Positions 42,111 through 54,400 of a stretch of DNA of 64,000 bases are shown piece after piece. The notes below the pieces were generated by a model. The model was not told the DNA's origin. It saw nothing but the letters and a program-made list of their open reading frames with translations, and did not search any database. The translations under genes were made by a program, and so were the position numbers. Numbering within the stretch: position 1 is the stretch's first letter; every line of letters begins with the position of its first letter. Origin of the DNA: Mesostigma viride (Eukaryota > Streptophyta > Mesostigmatophyceae > Mesostigmatales > Mesostigmataceae); contig RPFO01000022.1 in assembly GCA_009746045.1 (NCBI GenBank), forward strand, positions 290,001-354,000. Reading direction: 5' to 3'.

Positions 42111-43039
42111 CACAAGAGTGCGCTCCCTCGTCTGGCCAAGTGCGCCACCCAGCGTCAGCCAAAGTGAATTAAAAATGGCCGAGTGCGCTCTGTCAGGGCA
42201 AAAGGCTGCACCGGATCGAAAACGGCAACTTTGGGAGTGTGCTCGTACGAGCTACGTTGGTTGTACGATGTCCACGTGGCACTTTTTATTACATCTCTTA
42301 GTAGAAGCTCTTAGTAAGCGATAATATTAGCATGGGCTCCGAGTAGGAGCAGTTCAATGATGATTCAACATTTGTACTGCAGTGCTCCGGCTTTGAACAG
42401 GCTGGTTGTTGGTGCAATGGTCGGTGGCTTGCAATTACTTGCAAGAACATCAAGCCGGCGAAAAATTCGATGCCTGACGCCAGGTCCCGCGTGTCAGAAT
42501 CAACAACAACAACCTGACGCATGCGGCCTGAAAGTTGATACGTCTTCCTAGCTAGCTAGAATCAACCAATACTTGGTATAATTTTCTCAGCGTAAGTTGT
42601 GTAAGTACAGCAGGGCCAAAGCGGACTTGCTCCTGCACTTCAAAATCAAACGCCGGACCGAGCTAGCGGGATCACCAAAGCGCACTCCGGACGGCCTTTT
42701 CCTAAAACCAGGCGCCGGACCGGCGGGAAGAGTGTGCACACTCCTCAAACTTTTCCTTCACGCCGCCCTAGGCATTTCGACTGATGTGCACTCCGTCGCC
42801 GAAATTCTGCCGCCGGACACATTTTTCCCCGTTTTGGGTGCTTGCACCACGTCCCGAGGTGCCGCGCCGGACCAGTGACGGAGTGTGCTGTTTAATTTGG
42901 CTGGATGTCCCCCGTCCTGCTGGGACCACATACGAGGTCGGCCAGCAACATCTGGATGTATATAGTTTGGTTCTCTCCTTGATAGTTCATGGCAGGTTTA
43001 CCTAGTATAGTAGCTTTCTAGGAATATCCTTGGGGGCAG
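42111..43039. other. Sequence without recognised gene
   Basis: Unassigned stretch between LINE fragments. It contains several copies of a CGCCGGACCG-like word around 42,640-42,870 but no convincing frame. Confidence 0.4.
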
Positions 43040-43880
43040 GCCAGCTAGGTCAGGATGTGCTGCCCTGGTTGGCCAAGCTGCTGGGGGCCGGGCGCCAGAC
43101 CAAGGGCGGTGTCAACCTGATTGATGCGAGCAAGATGTCCTACAAATGCTATCCTACGCTGCCTAATCTCGTCCGAAATGCGAGGCATACCCTGATACAA
43201 AGACTCTAATGACCTAGATATGCTTGGAAAACCCTACACTCAGGACCTGTCGGAGCATATCCTGTAAACCGTGCCGTCTAGCTTAGCTGCCAGTGTGTCC
43301 ATGAGCGTCCATGCCTCGGCGCCATACGAAATCACCGTGAGGACGAGAGCCTTGAAGAGCATGCGCTTGCGGCACGCTTGCCCAGGCTAGCTCTTCGAGC
43401 GCCGGTAGGTCAGTTGAGCCAACGGAGCCTGGCCCAGGCCAGGCCGATGCGGAGTCCACATCGTCGGCGGTGTCGGGTCGAGCATGCTCCCCAACAGTTT
43501 GAAGCGATCACGGAGCTAGCGGCAGGCGACTGGAGGCCCCAATCACCATCGCCTCAGTTTTGACACTAATCTCCAACCCCACCGCCCTCGCCTCCAAGCC
43601 CAGACAGTCCAGCCAGGTCTGAATCCATGTGCCGGCTCGGGGCGGGCGACAAGGGTGGTGTGATCCGCATAAATCAGGTCGGACAGGCGGTAGCCGGCCA
43701 GTGCCACCCCCGCCGTGCTCGCGCTCGTTAACCGGATGTCCAAGACGGGCTCGAACCAGTAAAGCGCGCACGTGATCCACGACAATAATTCAAACAGAGA
43801 TGGGGACAGGACACAACCTTGCCACAAAACGTGGTGAAGGCGGGGAATGGTGGGGTGGTGCCTTCCGCTAGTCCGCACTA
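43040..43880 (-). pseudogene. Non-LTR reverse transcriptase fragment
   Basis: Read on the minus strand: VLWQGCVLSPSLFELL (RT motif 4), then LSDLIYADHTTLVA (motif 5, catalytic YADD reading YADH), GLEARAVGLEISVKTEAMV (motif 6) and, after a frame change, FKALVLTVISYGAEAWTL (motif after the RT core). This order is that of LINE ORF2. Loss of the second catalytic Asp and the frame breaks mark it as dead. It may be a relic of the partner that moved the ORF1-only copies, but no direct link is seen. Confidence 0.7.
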
Positions 43881-44289
43881 CTGCCTGTGAGCCCTCATAC
43901 AGTCGACGCGAATGGCAGCAATAAACGCTGGTGGTGGAATCTTATATAAGCTACCAAAATCCTAGCTGGCTACAGTACTCTACTCCGCAAAGCGCCTAAC
44001 TACATACGTCGGGCAGCCTGCTTACCGACCATGCACCTGCTTACCGATCATGTCTTCGTGGCGCCGCGCTCGGCTGCTTAGCTCCAGTCGCCCCATCCTC
44101 CGTACGTGTGGCTGTGGATGCCGGCGCTGCTCGGCTGATCGAGCGCGACAATTAAGTTTGCCTAGTGTGCTCCACCACTCGCCAACGGAAGCTCGCGTGA
44201 CTTGATTAACTCAATGAGCTAATTAAACACTGGATAGCGTCTTAGCTAGTGTGCTTGTAGCCCCACGAGACAAGCGATAATAGGTCGCT

Positions 44290-44476
44290 GTGTCTAGTCG
44301 CTCTACACGTAAGCCAGCCATAATTTCAATGCACAAGGCTACACATTTCCATCACCATTCATATTCATCATCCTGAACGACTCGAACACGCGGACAAGAT
44401 AACGGCAGGCTCGAGCTACCATGGTCCGGATTCTCCCCATTGTAGTTTCTGGCCTGCGCTTGTTGTCTCCTTGATA
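44290..44476 (+). mobile_element. Dispersed repeat P, copy 2 (5'-truncated)
   Basis: Close match to 40,255-40,431 in the same orientation, starting at CTAGTCGCTCTACACG and ending at the shared 3' end. It has a small insertion (TTGTAG) near the end. Consistent with a 5'-truncated retro-insertion. Confidence 0.75.
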
Positions 44477-45209
44477 ATAGGTTGTCAGTTTGATATTAGT
44501 CTACAAATGCACATGCATCGCTCAGGCTTGAACGTGCCTTCCAAACGTTTTTACCCGCTGCATGCAGGAGTCGTTGTCTCACTAATTTGAAGCAGACCAC
44601 AATTATTTTGCGACATGCAGCAGCCGTTCGAAAACATATTCACGAGGGCGAATGCTAAGTGAGACAAAGTATTCCTAGACGAATGACAGCCATGGTATCG
44701 TTCCCAGAGACAACTGGTATAGCAGGCCTGCGTGCCCCTATCCATGCACATGCCCACACGGCGTGGAGGCAATACGCAAGCTAGATAGGTCCCATGATCC
44801 CAACTTATTCTCTGGCATGGGATGGGTCCTCTATTGGCAACCCCGTGACGCAGTCTACGTGATAATTAATTCATGGGATGGGTGGAAACCCATCATGTCC
44901 CAGGCGGCACCTTGGCCCCCTCGTCATGCGGGGCTCAAAAGTCGGTACCCGATGACTCTCCCAACAGAGGCGCGTGAATGAATGAATGTGGGGCTGGGTT
45001 CTCCTAGGCACATCCTTGCACACCATGGGAGGCCCGAAACAAGTCCACACAAGGCCTTGAGGTCGGCATCGCATGACATGCCTCCTTATTGCCAACGGAC
45101 TTGCCACTTCGTGAACCAATCCATGACTTCACTCATGGAGAAGTGGGTGACCCATATCTGCAGGCCGGTGTGCATGACATCCACAGGGCGTGGGTGTGGG
45201 TGACATCTC
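44477..45209. other. Intergenic, nothing recognised
   Basis: No repeat array or convincing gene. Short frames on both strands lack any domain or splice support. Confidence 0.45.
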
Positions 45210-47206
45210 TCAGGGCCGTCCCTGCATGCCCCGCATGTCCCGCATGAATGCGCGCCTGTCCATGCCACCGACCTGGCCAGGGAGAGTCGGTCGCCCACGC
45301 AACATGGGCCGGCTCGGGTCGCCCACTACCTGGCCAGGGAAATTCGGTCGCCCACGCAACATGGGCCGGCTCGGGTCGCCCACTACCTGGCCAGGGAGAT
45401 CCGGTCGCCCACGCAACATGGGCCGGCTCAGGTCACCCGCGGCCTGGCCAGGGAAATTCGGTCGCCCACGCAACATGGGCCGTCTCGGGTCGCCCGAGCC
45501 CGGAAGGCCAGGTGTCACTGCATAGGCCCCTGCCAACGGCGAGCTCCCCCTGCGGAGGCTGAGGTCGTTGATGTCCATGGACCTCTGTAAGCCCATCGCT
45601 GAGACGCCCGCATCCGCCCCGGCATGCGCCAGTGCCGGCGGCAATATCATCTTGGGGGTGTACGTGGCAGGGCCACCCCGGCCCGTGGGCAACGTCCTTA
45701 TGCTGGCCACCGGCGGCGAAGGGGTCGCCGGGCTGCCAGCTGGCGGGGTGTTGTGAATGAGGGCGGGAGTGGGACCTGCCCCGGGGCTCCCCCGGGCCGC
45801 TAATGCTGCCGCCGCGCCCTGCGCTGGTCTGCCAGCAGCAGCGGCAGCGGCAGGGGCCGGCACCCCGGGTGGCAGCCCGCTGGATGCCGTGGGCGGCACC
45901 GGGAGAGGGCTTGGCGCGGGGATCGGGAGGGGTATGTCCGTGGTCGCCAAGTGTTCGCTGGCAAAAGCGTCGGCGGCCAGCGTGCGCTCGGTGTGGTCGT
46001 CCTGGGCGTCCCCCATGCGGCCGTATATTCGCTGACCCCCCCTGCCGAGCGCCATATTGACCATTGGGTGGGACTCCAGGTGCTTTTCCACCGTGGCCTT
46101 GTTGACGACCGTGCCGGAGTAGATGTCCGCCAGATGGGTGCTCGACCCAAGTGTGCGGATGATCGGCTTGGGGCCGACGGGGGCCACGATCGGCGCCGCG
46201 CGGGAACGGCTCAGCCGGGGTGTCTCTGGTGGGGGTGCCCCTGGTATGCCACCTGGCGCGACCAGGCGTATCCGCGTGCGGCCGATGCCCGTGTGGAGGA
46301 CCGTCGCGGGCGCGTTCCACGGCTCATCAAATACATCCTCGTTCTCTGTGAAACGTTTCGGGGGGGAACGTTTCACAGGTTTTGGGGGCGGGGGTGGTGG
46401 CGATGGCCGGGGCTTGGGCCCAATCTTGGGAGGCAATTTCGCGTCCCCACCGATGCTTTTGCCGCTGGGTGATTTCTTGGGCGGCGGTGCCGGAAAGGCC
46501 TTTTGTAGCGGAGCCTTGGGTGGTGGCGGGGCCGACGTGCGGTAGTTTACGGGCGTCGCTACCCATCGTGTGCGCCGGCGGCGACTGCGGCCGGTGGGGC
46601 TAGCTGCAGGGGCGGGGGTTGCGGGTGGGCTGCCCCCCTTGGCATCCTTGCTACTTGCCATAGTGGGGGCTGGTTTCAAGGGCAGAGGCCGCGAGCTCCA
46701 TAGACGGTTGGGGGATTCCTCCGGGGGGGGACTGCTGGTGGGCGGCTTGTGCTTATCCCATAATGCTGCGGTCGCGGGACGGGACCCCGGCGGGCCCGCG
46801 TCGGCGCCCGACGCTTTCTTGCTCTCGTCGCGCAGCCGTAGGCGTTGCGCCAGTAGGGCTTGCCGGGCAGCTGACAGTGTGGCATCCCCTGAAGCGGGAA
46901 GGGGGGTGACGGGGCAAGGGGGTAGTGCCGTTGGGGCAAGGAAACGCGTGGGCATGAGAGAGTGCAGGTAAATCATTCCATCTAGGAATGCCCACGTCGG
47001 GTGTTTGAAGTTTTTCGGTTGTACAGATAACGTGTTGGGTACACGCACAGATAACGTGTTAGCATGTCCGTGAAAAAAGCTCGCTTGGCAGGCATGCATG
47101 CGGATGGCGTACCTGAAATCAAGCGGGCGGCCTCGAAGATGGTCAACAAGGCTAGTAGCCATTGAGATGTTCGCATGTGCATCGTAGACGTGCGAGCAAA
47201 TCCCAT
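45210..47206 (-). CDS. Disordered proline-rich protein with 19-residue C-terminal repeats
   Basis: Two-exon model: exon 1 from ATG 47206 (or 47182/47176) to 47113, exon 2 46981-45210 (stop). Donor phase 1 and the acceptor agree. Exon 1 then gives a hydrophobic leader (SQWLLALLTIFEAARL), so the product may be secreted or enter the ER. A single-ORF model starting at 47162 is also open (650 residues). The body is Pro/Ala/Ser-rich and basic ([28 protein letters not shown]), with one less biased segment (STHLADIYSGTVVNKATVEK, HPMVNMALGRGGQRIYGR). The C-terminus carries about four tandem copies of a 19-residue unit with RPMLRGRPNFPGQVVGDPS. No known domain recognised. Divergent from the KMS1/VMP1 gene. 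Confidence 0.6.
45271..45505. repeat. 57-bp coding tandem repeat
   Basis: Units start at 45272, 45329, 45386 and 45443 with CCTGGCCAGGGA, followed by a decayed unit to about 45,505. The period is 19 codons, so the repeat stays in frame in the minus-strand gene, which supports selection on the frame. Confidence 0.92.
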
Positions 47207-48458
47207 CCTTGGCTGTTTACTTAACTGCGGTGGCTGTCTATGGGGGCACGCAGGCGGACGATAGGGGGGTACCCACCCAGCACATTACTGGGGATAACCA
47301 GTAAACTTCCAAGGTAAGGCGACATCCGCGTTCATCATCTGGTAACTACATGTCCGCCTTGGAGCCATTATGGGTGGCGGAAGTAGCTCATAGCAATTGC
47401 CACACCGTTGCCATCAAGAGAAAGCGAGACGAATGAAAGAAATTAAACGAGAATAAAAGGCATGCTCAGCTAAAACGCTCGCCTTGCCCAGAGAGCATCC
47501 CTAGCCTTTGCAACGGAGCCCGGTTTTGTTAGTTATGCCAGATGATAAGATCCTGTCTACCCGCCATGCCCTGCTCGCTGGGTTTGCGGGTTGCCACTTC
47601 AAGACGTCCTGACTCCTGAACTGTCAGGGTAGACCGCTCACTGCAAGAGCGTGTAAAGTGTAAACAGTTGGACTTAGGATCCGGCATTCAAGCCTTGCGC
47701 ATTTGTCAAAGATTATTGAACTTAGAATGGGTACGGCAGGTACGGTGTTATTTATGTTAGATCCCTTCCGTTTATTAGATCCCAGAATGATCTCTGGTAC
47801 GGTGTAGACGCTGTAAAGTTCATGTTGGGACTCGATACTATGTACAACCATGTCACAGTGCCCCGATAGTAATACCGATACTAAATATATCCGGCCCTCG
47901 GCCACTATAGATTCTCTGCTGCCCATGTGCGGCGTGGGACACAAGTCACACAACAACAACAACAACAACAACAATGTACAACATGTACAACCGTCCAACG
48001 CGTCAGGCTGCATCGCTGACCTTATGGCTTATGCTGTCATTGCGTCGGTATCAGGTCGGGCACCTCGCGTCGCAGGCTCGCAGCTCGCAAGGAGCGAGGC
48101 AGCAGCTGTCACGAAATTATGGGGCTGTCATTAACGAGAAGGCGCGCTGGGGCTATCGGGAAAAAAGCAGGACGAACCGGGAAACTGTGCACGCTGGGAA
48201 GAGGCAGCTTGGCAGTCAGTGCGGGCATGCTTGCGACGTAATGTTGTGGAAGACGCATGGGGGTGAGGAGGACCGGAATATTTGGTGACGTGCCGGTGGC
48301 AAAAGCTTGAGTTGCTTCACAGGTTGATTGGAATTCTTTTGGAGCTGGAATTGCTATGGTCAGTGGGACGCGGTGCCGAGGAAGCCGTCGGTTGCTGGAA
48401 TAGAACTGCTTGGACGCAGCGTCCAAGGCGCGATATCCGGCCGGACTCATTGGCCAAA
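47207..48458. promoter_or_regulatory. Divergent intergenic region upstream of the KMS1/VMP1 gene
   Basis: About 1.25 kb between two divergent genes, presumably holding both promoters. Contains a (CAA)n run at 47,950-47,974. No defined TATA box or operator could be supported. Confidence 0.45.
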
Positions 48459-51400
48459 ATGCCGCCTAAGCGGAAAACTTCGTACAATTCGGTCATCAAA
48501 GGTAAAGAATGTAGCTGGTTCTGCTACTCGGCACGGGCTTTACAAGGAGCATGTATCGTTACTTTTCTAAAACACTAGCGCCTTCACGTATTGTATGCTC
48601 ATGTATGCACATAACCGAAATGGCGTGAGTGTCACCCTGGGTCGTTGCGGTCTTGCAAGTTGCCATTTTTACGGTCATTGCAAATAACTTCAGTGCCATT
48701 GTTTTCACTGTGAAATAATTGTTGTGCCACAGAGGTGAAGAGTTCGCAGCTGCAAGAACGAGACAGCTTGACGCTGCTGTCGAGACCACTGACTGTCCTG
48801 AAGTATTTCGGGTTAGCAGTGGGTGATTGGCTGCGAAGCACTGCGGGCTATCTTCTCACGCATAAACCGCTCCTGGTGTTGCTTCTCATTGTGGCGCCTG
48901 GCGTCGCCATCGCCTCACAAGTTCAAGGACCTCATTTAAAGGTCCGATAAAGTCTTCTGCCAGGGTCGTGCCAGCTAGCTGTCTTTTACATTGCCAGGGT
49001 GTTCTGCCGCTGTGATGAATGATGGCCAACTCAGCACGGTCACTGGCGCTGCTGCGTCGAATACCTCCATTTCCTGGACATGAAATGGCTTGTTGGATGC
49101 TGGTCGCTACCCCCATCCTCCCCCTCGTGTGATCCCGTAATACATCTCTCGTTCCCACCAGCAAGCATGACCCCACGGGTTGCCGTTTCCTTGTTTCTTC
49201 TCTCGGTTGGACCACTCATCCCCCATCGCCCGCGCATGCCCTCATGCAGAGTCCCATGTGGAGCCCCGTGTGGAGCCATGTTGAGCCATGTGGAGCCATG
49301 TAGAGCCCCTCATCCAGCCAACCACCCATGCAGCCAACCACCATGCTTTACTTAGCAGCCCAACGCGGCCAATCACCACCCTCGTATTCCGCGTGTCTAG
49401 ATAAACTGCGCCAGGCATCCTACCAGGCGCACTGCCCGGCTGGATCATAATGCCAGGCATGTGCACACAGGGGGTGCATGCCACTGTTGTCCAATTGGTA
49501 TGCCACGGACGGTTGCAGGACATGCCAATGGGACATGGTTGCGCGACATTGCCCTGTGGATGGTTGCGTGACGTAGCCCTGTGGATAGTTGCGGTTGCTG
49601 GCAGTGTGGTGCTGCCATTGTTGCATGAGCATGTGATTGTGCATGCGCATGAGTGTGTGCGTGAGTTAGCATGCCTGTGGATGTGCTTGGCCTGCCCTGC
49701 GTGTACACCCAGGGTTCTCTCCCCCCCCCCCCCTCAAGCATAAGGTCATGCATCGCAGCCATGTCTATTACTATCCCACCCCCATACACCACACACCTAT
49801 CTGTCTACCGCGGCAAAGGTGCTCTTGCCGATCAGTGATTGCACCACCGCAGCTACCACTGTTTTTTTCTCTTTCTTATCGCTGCGCCCAGTGGGCAGCA
49901 CCGATGGTCAGGGAGTTCCGATTGGCAGTAATGGTCTGGCGAGTTGTTACGTTCCCACTAACTGCTAGCACACCAGCGGTTGGTAAAGTAGTGCCCATCA
50001 GTGACCTGGCAGCAGCGCCACACATCTTGCACAATATACGTCCGCAAGCATGGCCGGTCTGCTGTTGCTGGTTTATCCTCCTTTCTGACAGTTATCGTAT
50101 TTGCCCTGCTCTCCGTTTCTTTCTTACTCACTCACTCACTCACTCACTCACTCACTCGCTCACTCGCTCACTCACTCACTCACTCACTCGCTCACTCGCT
50201 CACTCACTCACTCACTCACTCACTCACTCACTCGCTCACTCGCTCACTCACTCACTCACTCACTCACTCACTCACTCGCTCACTCGCTCACTCACTCGCT
50301 CACTCACTCACTCACTCACTCACTCACTCACTCACTCGCTCACTCGCTCACTCACTCACTCACTCGCTCGCTCACTCGCTCACTCACTCACTCACTCACT
50401 CACTCGCTCACTCGCTCACTCACTCACTCACTCACTCACTCACTCACTCGCTCACTCGCTCACTCACTCGCTCACTCACTCACTCACTCACTCACTCACT
50501 CGCTCACTCACTCACTCACTCACTCACTCACTCACTCACTCGCTCACTCGCTCACTCACTCACTCACTCACTCGCTCACTCGCTCACTCGCTCACTCGCT
50601 CACTCGCTCACGCGCTCACGCGCTCACGCGCTCACGCGCTCACGCGCTCACGCGCTCACGCGCTCACGCGCTCACGCACTCACGCACTCACGCGCTCACG
50701 CACTCACGCACTCACGCGCTCACGCACTCACGCGCTCACGCACTCACGCACTCACGCACTCACGCACTCACGCGCTCACGCACTCACGCGCTCACGCACT
50801 CACGCACTCACGCGCTCACGCACTCACGCGCTCACGCACTCAACCCCCTCCCCCCGCCCCCTTCAATTCACACAGGTGCTCCACGAGATCTGGGTGTACC
50901 TGGAGTTCATCGTTTACTGGGTTGGCCTGGGTGTGCTCTCTTCCATTGGCCTGGGTGAGTGCGTCACCTCTTGTACGTGTGTGCGGCACCTCGTGGCTGT
51001 GAGTGAGGGGGAATGTTGTGGGATGCACTCGGTGCGTGCGCATGTTGCGATGAACTCGGTGCGCGGGGAGGCTTGTGTGCATTACAACTTATTACTTATT
51101 ACTATTATTATTATTATTATTATTATTATGACTTATTACTGACACGATGCATTTAACCCAAGAGGTACACCATCATCAGACGCAAGATGAACACCAGCAG
51201 CATCCCTCTACTGCACAAACACTACGACTCTTGTCTTTACATCGTTGTCCTCCAGCATTCCGAAGCATGTGCGTGGGGCTGCCGTAGTGTCACTTAGAGA
51301 GGTAGTCGTTGGAGGAGAGGTAATCGTTGGGCTGTGGACATGCCACCAGCCGAGGAGTATGAAACAAACATGGCATGCCTAGGGCTTAGCGCTTGTGTGG

Positions 51401-54400
51401 TATACTTGGAACCCTTAAGTGGCAACTTGCCGCCCTACGTGTGGTCATCTTGCTCTCTTGGATCATGACCTTGGCTCCTTGGTAACTATGCGGTTTGTTG
51501 TTGTGCACAGACGAGTTTAAGGCCTTTATCCGTTTGGAGTTCCCCAGAACCCCAGCCGGATATTCATATCCACCGGAGCGGTGGCGTGTGCATTCCCCTT
51601 CCTCGTGGGCATGCATGCGCCCGCCCTGGGCTGCATACATGTGAATGTGTGTGGGCATTCTGGCCATGGGCGGGAAATTGTTAGTATTCCAACATAGTGA
51701 AGTATTTCCACCACTTCCAACATAAACAAGTTTACGCCAGCTCGCTTGTAAACAACAGCCTTGCTGTTCCCATTCTCTCCGGTCTAGCCCCGCACGCCCC
51801 CAACACACGCATGCACGCCTAACACCACCCACCCACCAAATCGCCCACACACACCCTTCCACCCATGCACCCCCCACCTTGAACCCCCTCCCCCCCCTCC
51901 CCCCTTCCCTTCCCCCTCCTCCCCCCTGTCCCCCCTGCAGGCACCGGGCTGCACACTTTCGTGCTCTACCTGGGCCCCCATATCATGAACTTCACGCTCA
52001 AGGCCACCGCGTGCGGGCGCACCGACCTCAAGATCGCCCGATGGGACACGCCGCAGTGGGCGGTCGGCTCCTCGTGGCAGGACAAGCACTGTGCTGACTT
52101 TGGGCCGCCCGACCCCCGGTTCCCACACTCGCTCGGCGATGACTGCTACACAATCCCTGTGTGGAACATTCTGAGGGAGGTCCAGCTGGAGACGCTCCTG
52201 TGGGGGCTGGGCACCGCGATCGGCGAGCTGCCCCCGTACTTTGTCGCGCGGCACGGTGGGTGGCCCGCGTGGGGATGAAGCGCAGAGGGGGATGGAGTGG
52301 AAGCAGAATGCACATGCTCAGGATGGGGGACAGCAACGGTCAGCGTGGGTGTTGACAGCATGTTAGGCATGTGTATGCTTGCTCCATCCTGGCGCAATTG
52401 CGTTACTAGCAGGATAAATTGATTGCAAGGGAGTGTGGGGAGGGGGGCAAAGAGGCCCGATCCAAGCCAACCATGTGACCATCCCCTTCTCGCCTTCCTT
52501 ACACTACCGTGCATCCCCCTGGCTCCACATTTTTACCTGCTCCCCTGGCTCCACTCTGAGGGTGCACCGCATGATGTCCGCTCCACGTGCACGTTTTCCA
52601 CGCATGCACCATCCACCCACTTTGCCCATGTAGGATGTCATTTTTCCTTACATGTGTGCCTCCCATTTCGTCCTCACCTTACTCGCGTCATGTCCTGACC
52701 AGCTTGCCTCATGTCTTCTTTATCACGGTGAGCCCTCCCGTGTTCCTGTAAACACCGCCAATGTTTGCCCCCATGCTGCTTATGGCCTCCGAAAAAAAGA
52801 AGGGATTCGTTCCCATACTAGTTGCATGTTCCTGACAAACACGCCACCAACATCTCCCTCCCCCTCGCGTTCCTGGCCCGCCAGCGCGCCTGTCCGGGGA
52901 GCGCCTGAAGGACATTGAGCAGATCGAGAAGCTGGCGCAGGAGGACCTGAAGAGCGGCTCCATGTGGCACCGTCTCGAGTGCATGATGGCACGCATCGCG
53001 GAGAACGGGGGCATCACGGGCATCATCCTCTTTGCCTCGGTGAGTGGGTGGGAGAGATGGGCAGTGCCCCCTTTGCCCTGGTTAGGGCTGGGAACAGGAA
53101 ACTGGGGCACGTGCCGGCACACGCAATGCAGCCCTCGCCCACACGGCTCCCCCCCTGTTCTGCACGCCTGCCTTTGTCAGTTTGACAGCATTCCAGTGCC
53201 ACCTTCAGAGGGGGGATGTCGCGGGAGCTGGAGGGGAGGCGAAGAAGACAAGGCGTTAATTTGTAAAACAGTAGGGGCATGCCTTTGCCTGTGGCTCTTG
53301 TGCAGCCCTTCTTCTGTATCCTTGTTATTATTTTTGTGTCGTTTTTGCTGTCTCTCCTCCCCCCCCCCCCCCCACCCCATTATCCCCTCTTTACTTTTGC
53401 TGCCCCTCGTTCCGTAGCTTGTGCAACGGGTCCGGATCGTGAAAATGCTGTGTTGTGCCGCCACCCCAACCGGTGCCTCTCGGGCCGCGGTGTTTGTAGT
53501 CTGCGCTTGTCTGTGGTGTCTGCGCTAGTCCGTGTGCGTGCGCCCCATGGTTAGCCACACGCAAATGAAGGCAAGAAGGCTGGAAGATAGAATCCGCAGC
53601 TTGGATTGCCCCAACTGTTTGATCCTGGAAGGGGGGGGGAGAGCAGGTGTCGAGAGAACATGCACTTTGCAGATCCCTGGGGGGCAGACAGCAATCCGCG
53701 TCACCACCAGCAGTTCCACAGCTGGTCCATCACAATCCATTGCTGTCTCTACCATTAGAGAGTTTTTGCAACCTTCTACATGTAGCTTCGTAGGAATTTG
53801 TACTCCTCAGGTGTCTCTACGATTTGGTTCTCATCAACTCTCGCCCCCTGCTCGCTGCAAGGGGTCGGATGCCTCTTCTCCAAGTGCCAGTCCCTGGCAG
53901 CTCGCTCGCTGTCGGTCATCCTTGCCCTGCCTGCCGCCTCCCTCATGCCCCTATGGGTTTGCCCCGTACCTTGCCTCGCGGCCAGATACCCAATCCCTTC
54001 TTCGACCTCGCGGGGATGACGTGCGGCCACCTGCTGGTGCCGTTTGCCAGCTTCTTCCTCGCGACCGTCATTGGCAAGGCGCTCATCAAGTCCCACCTGC
54101 AGGTGGGTTCTCTTTGCGCGGTCTGCCCTGTGCCGGCCAGCCAGGTGCAGCGGCCGCCTGCTTGACCAGGCAGGCTGTGTGTGTCTGCATGATGGCTCGG
54201 TGGATGCAATGCAGAAGTTTTTAGCGTGCTCCTCGTTTTGGCGCCGAGAGAAGCGCCACTGTTGTGACCTGGCTTACGTACATGGCTTGAATGAGCTGAG
54301 ACGTGGAAAGGAAGGACAGGTTGAAGGGGGGCGGGGGGGGGGTACGAGGAAGGGACGTATGGTGGTTAATGGCCTCCTGTGGTGAACTGCCTCTTTTCAT

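Noticed and set aside
49748-51142. 464-codon Leu-Thr-His-Ser ORF and its frame-mates
   Set aside because: CACT microsatellite in KMS1/VMP1 intron 2; only the 79-nt exon 50876-50954 inside it is coding.
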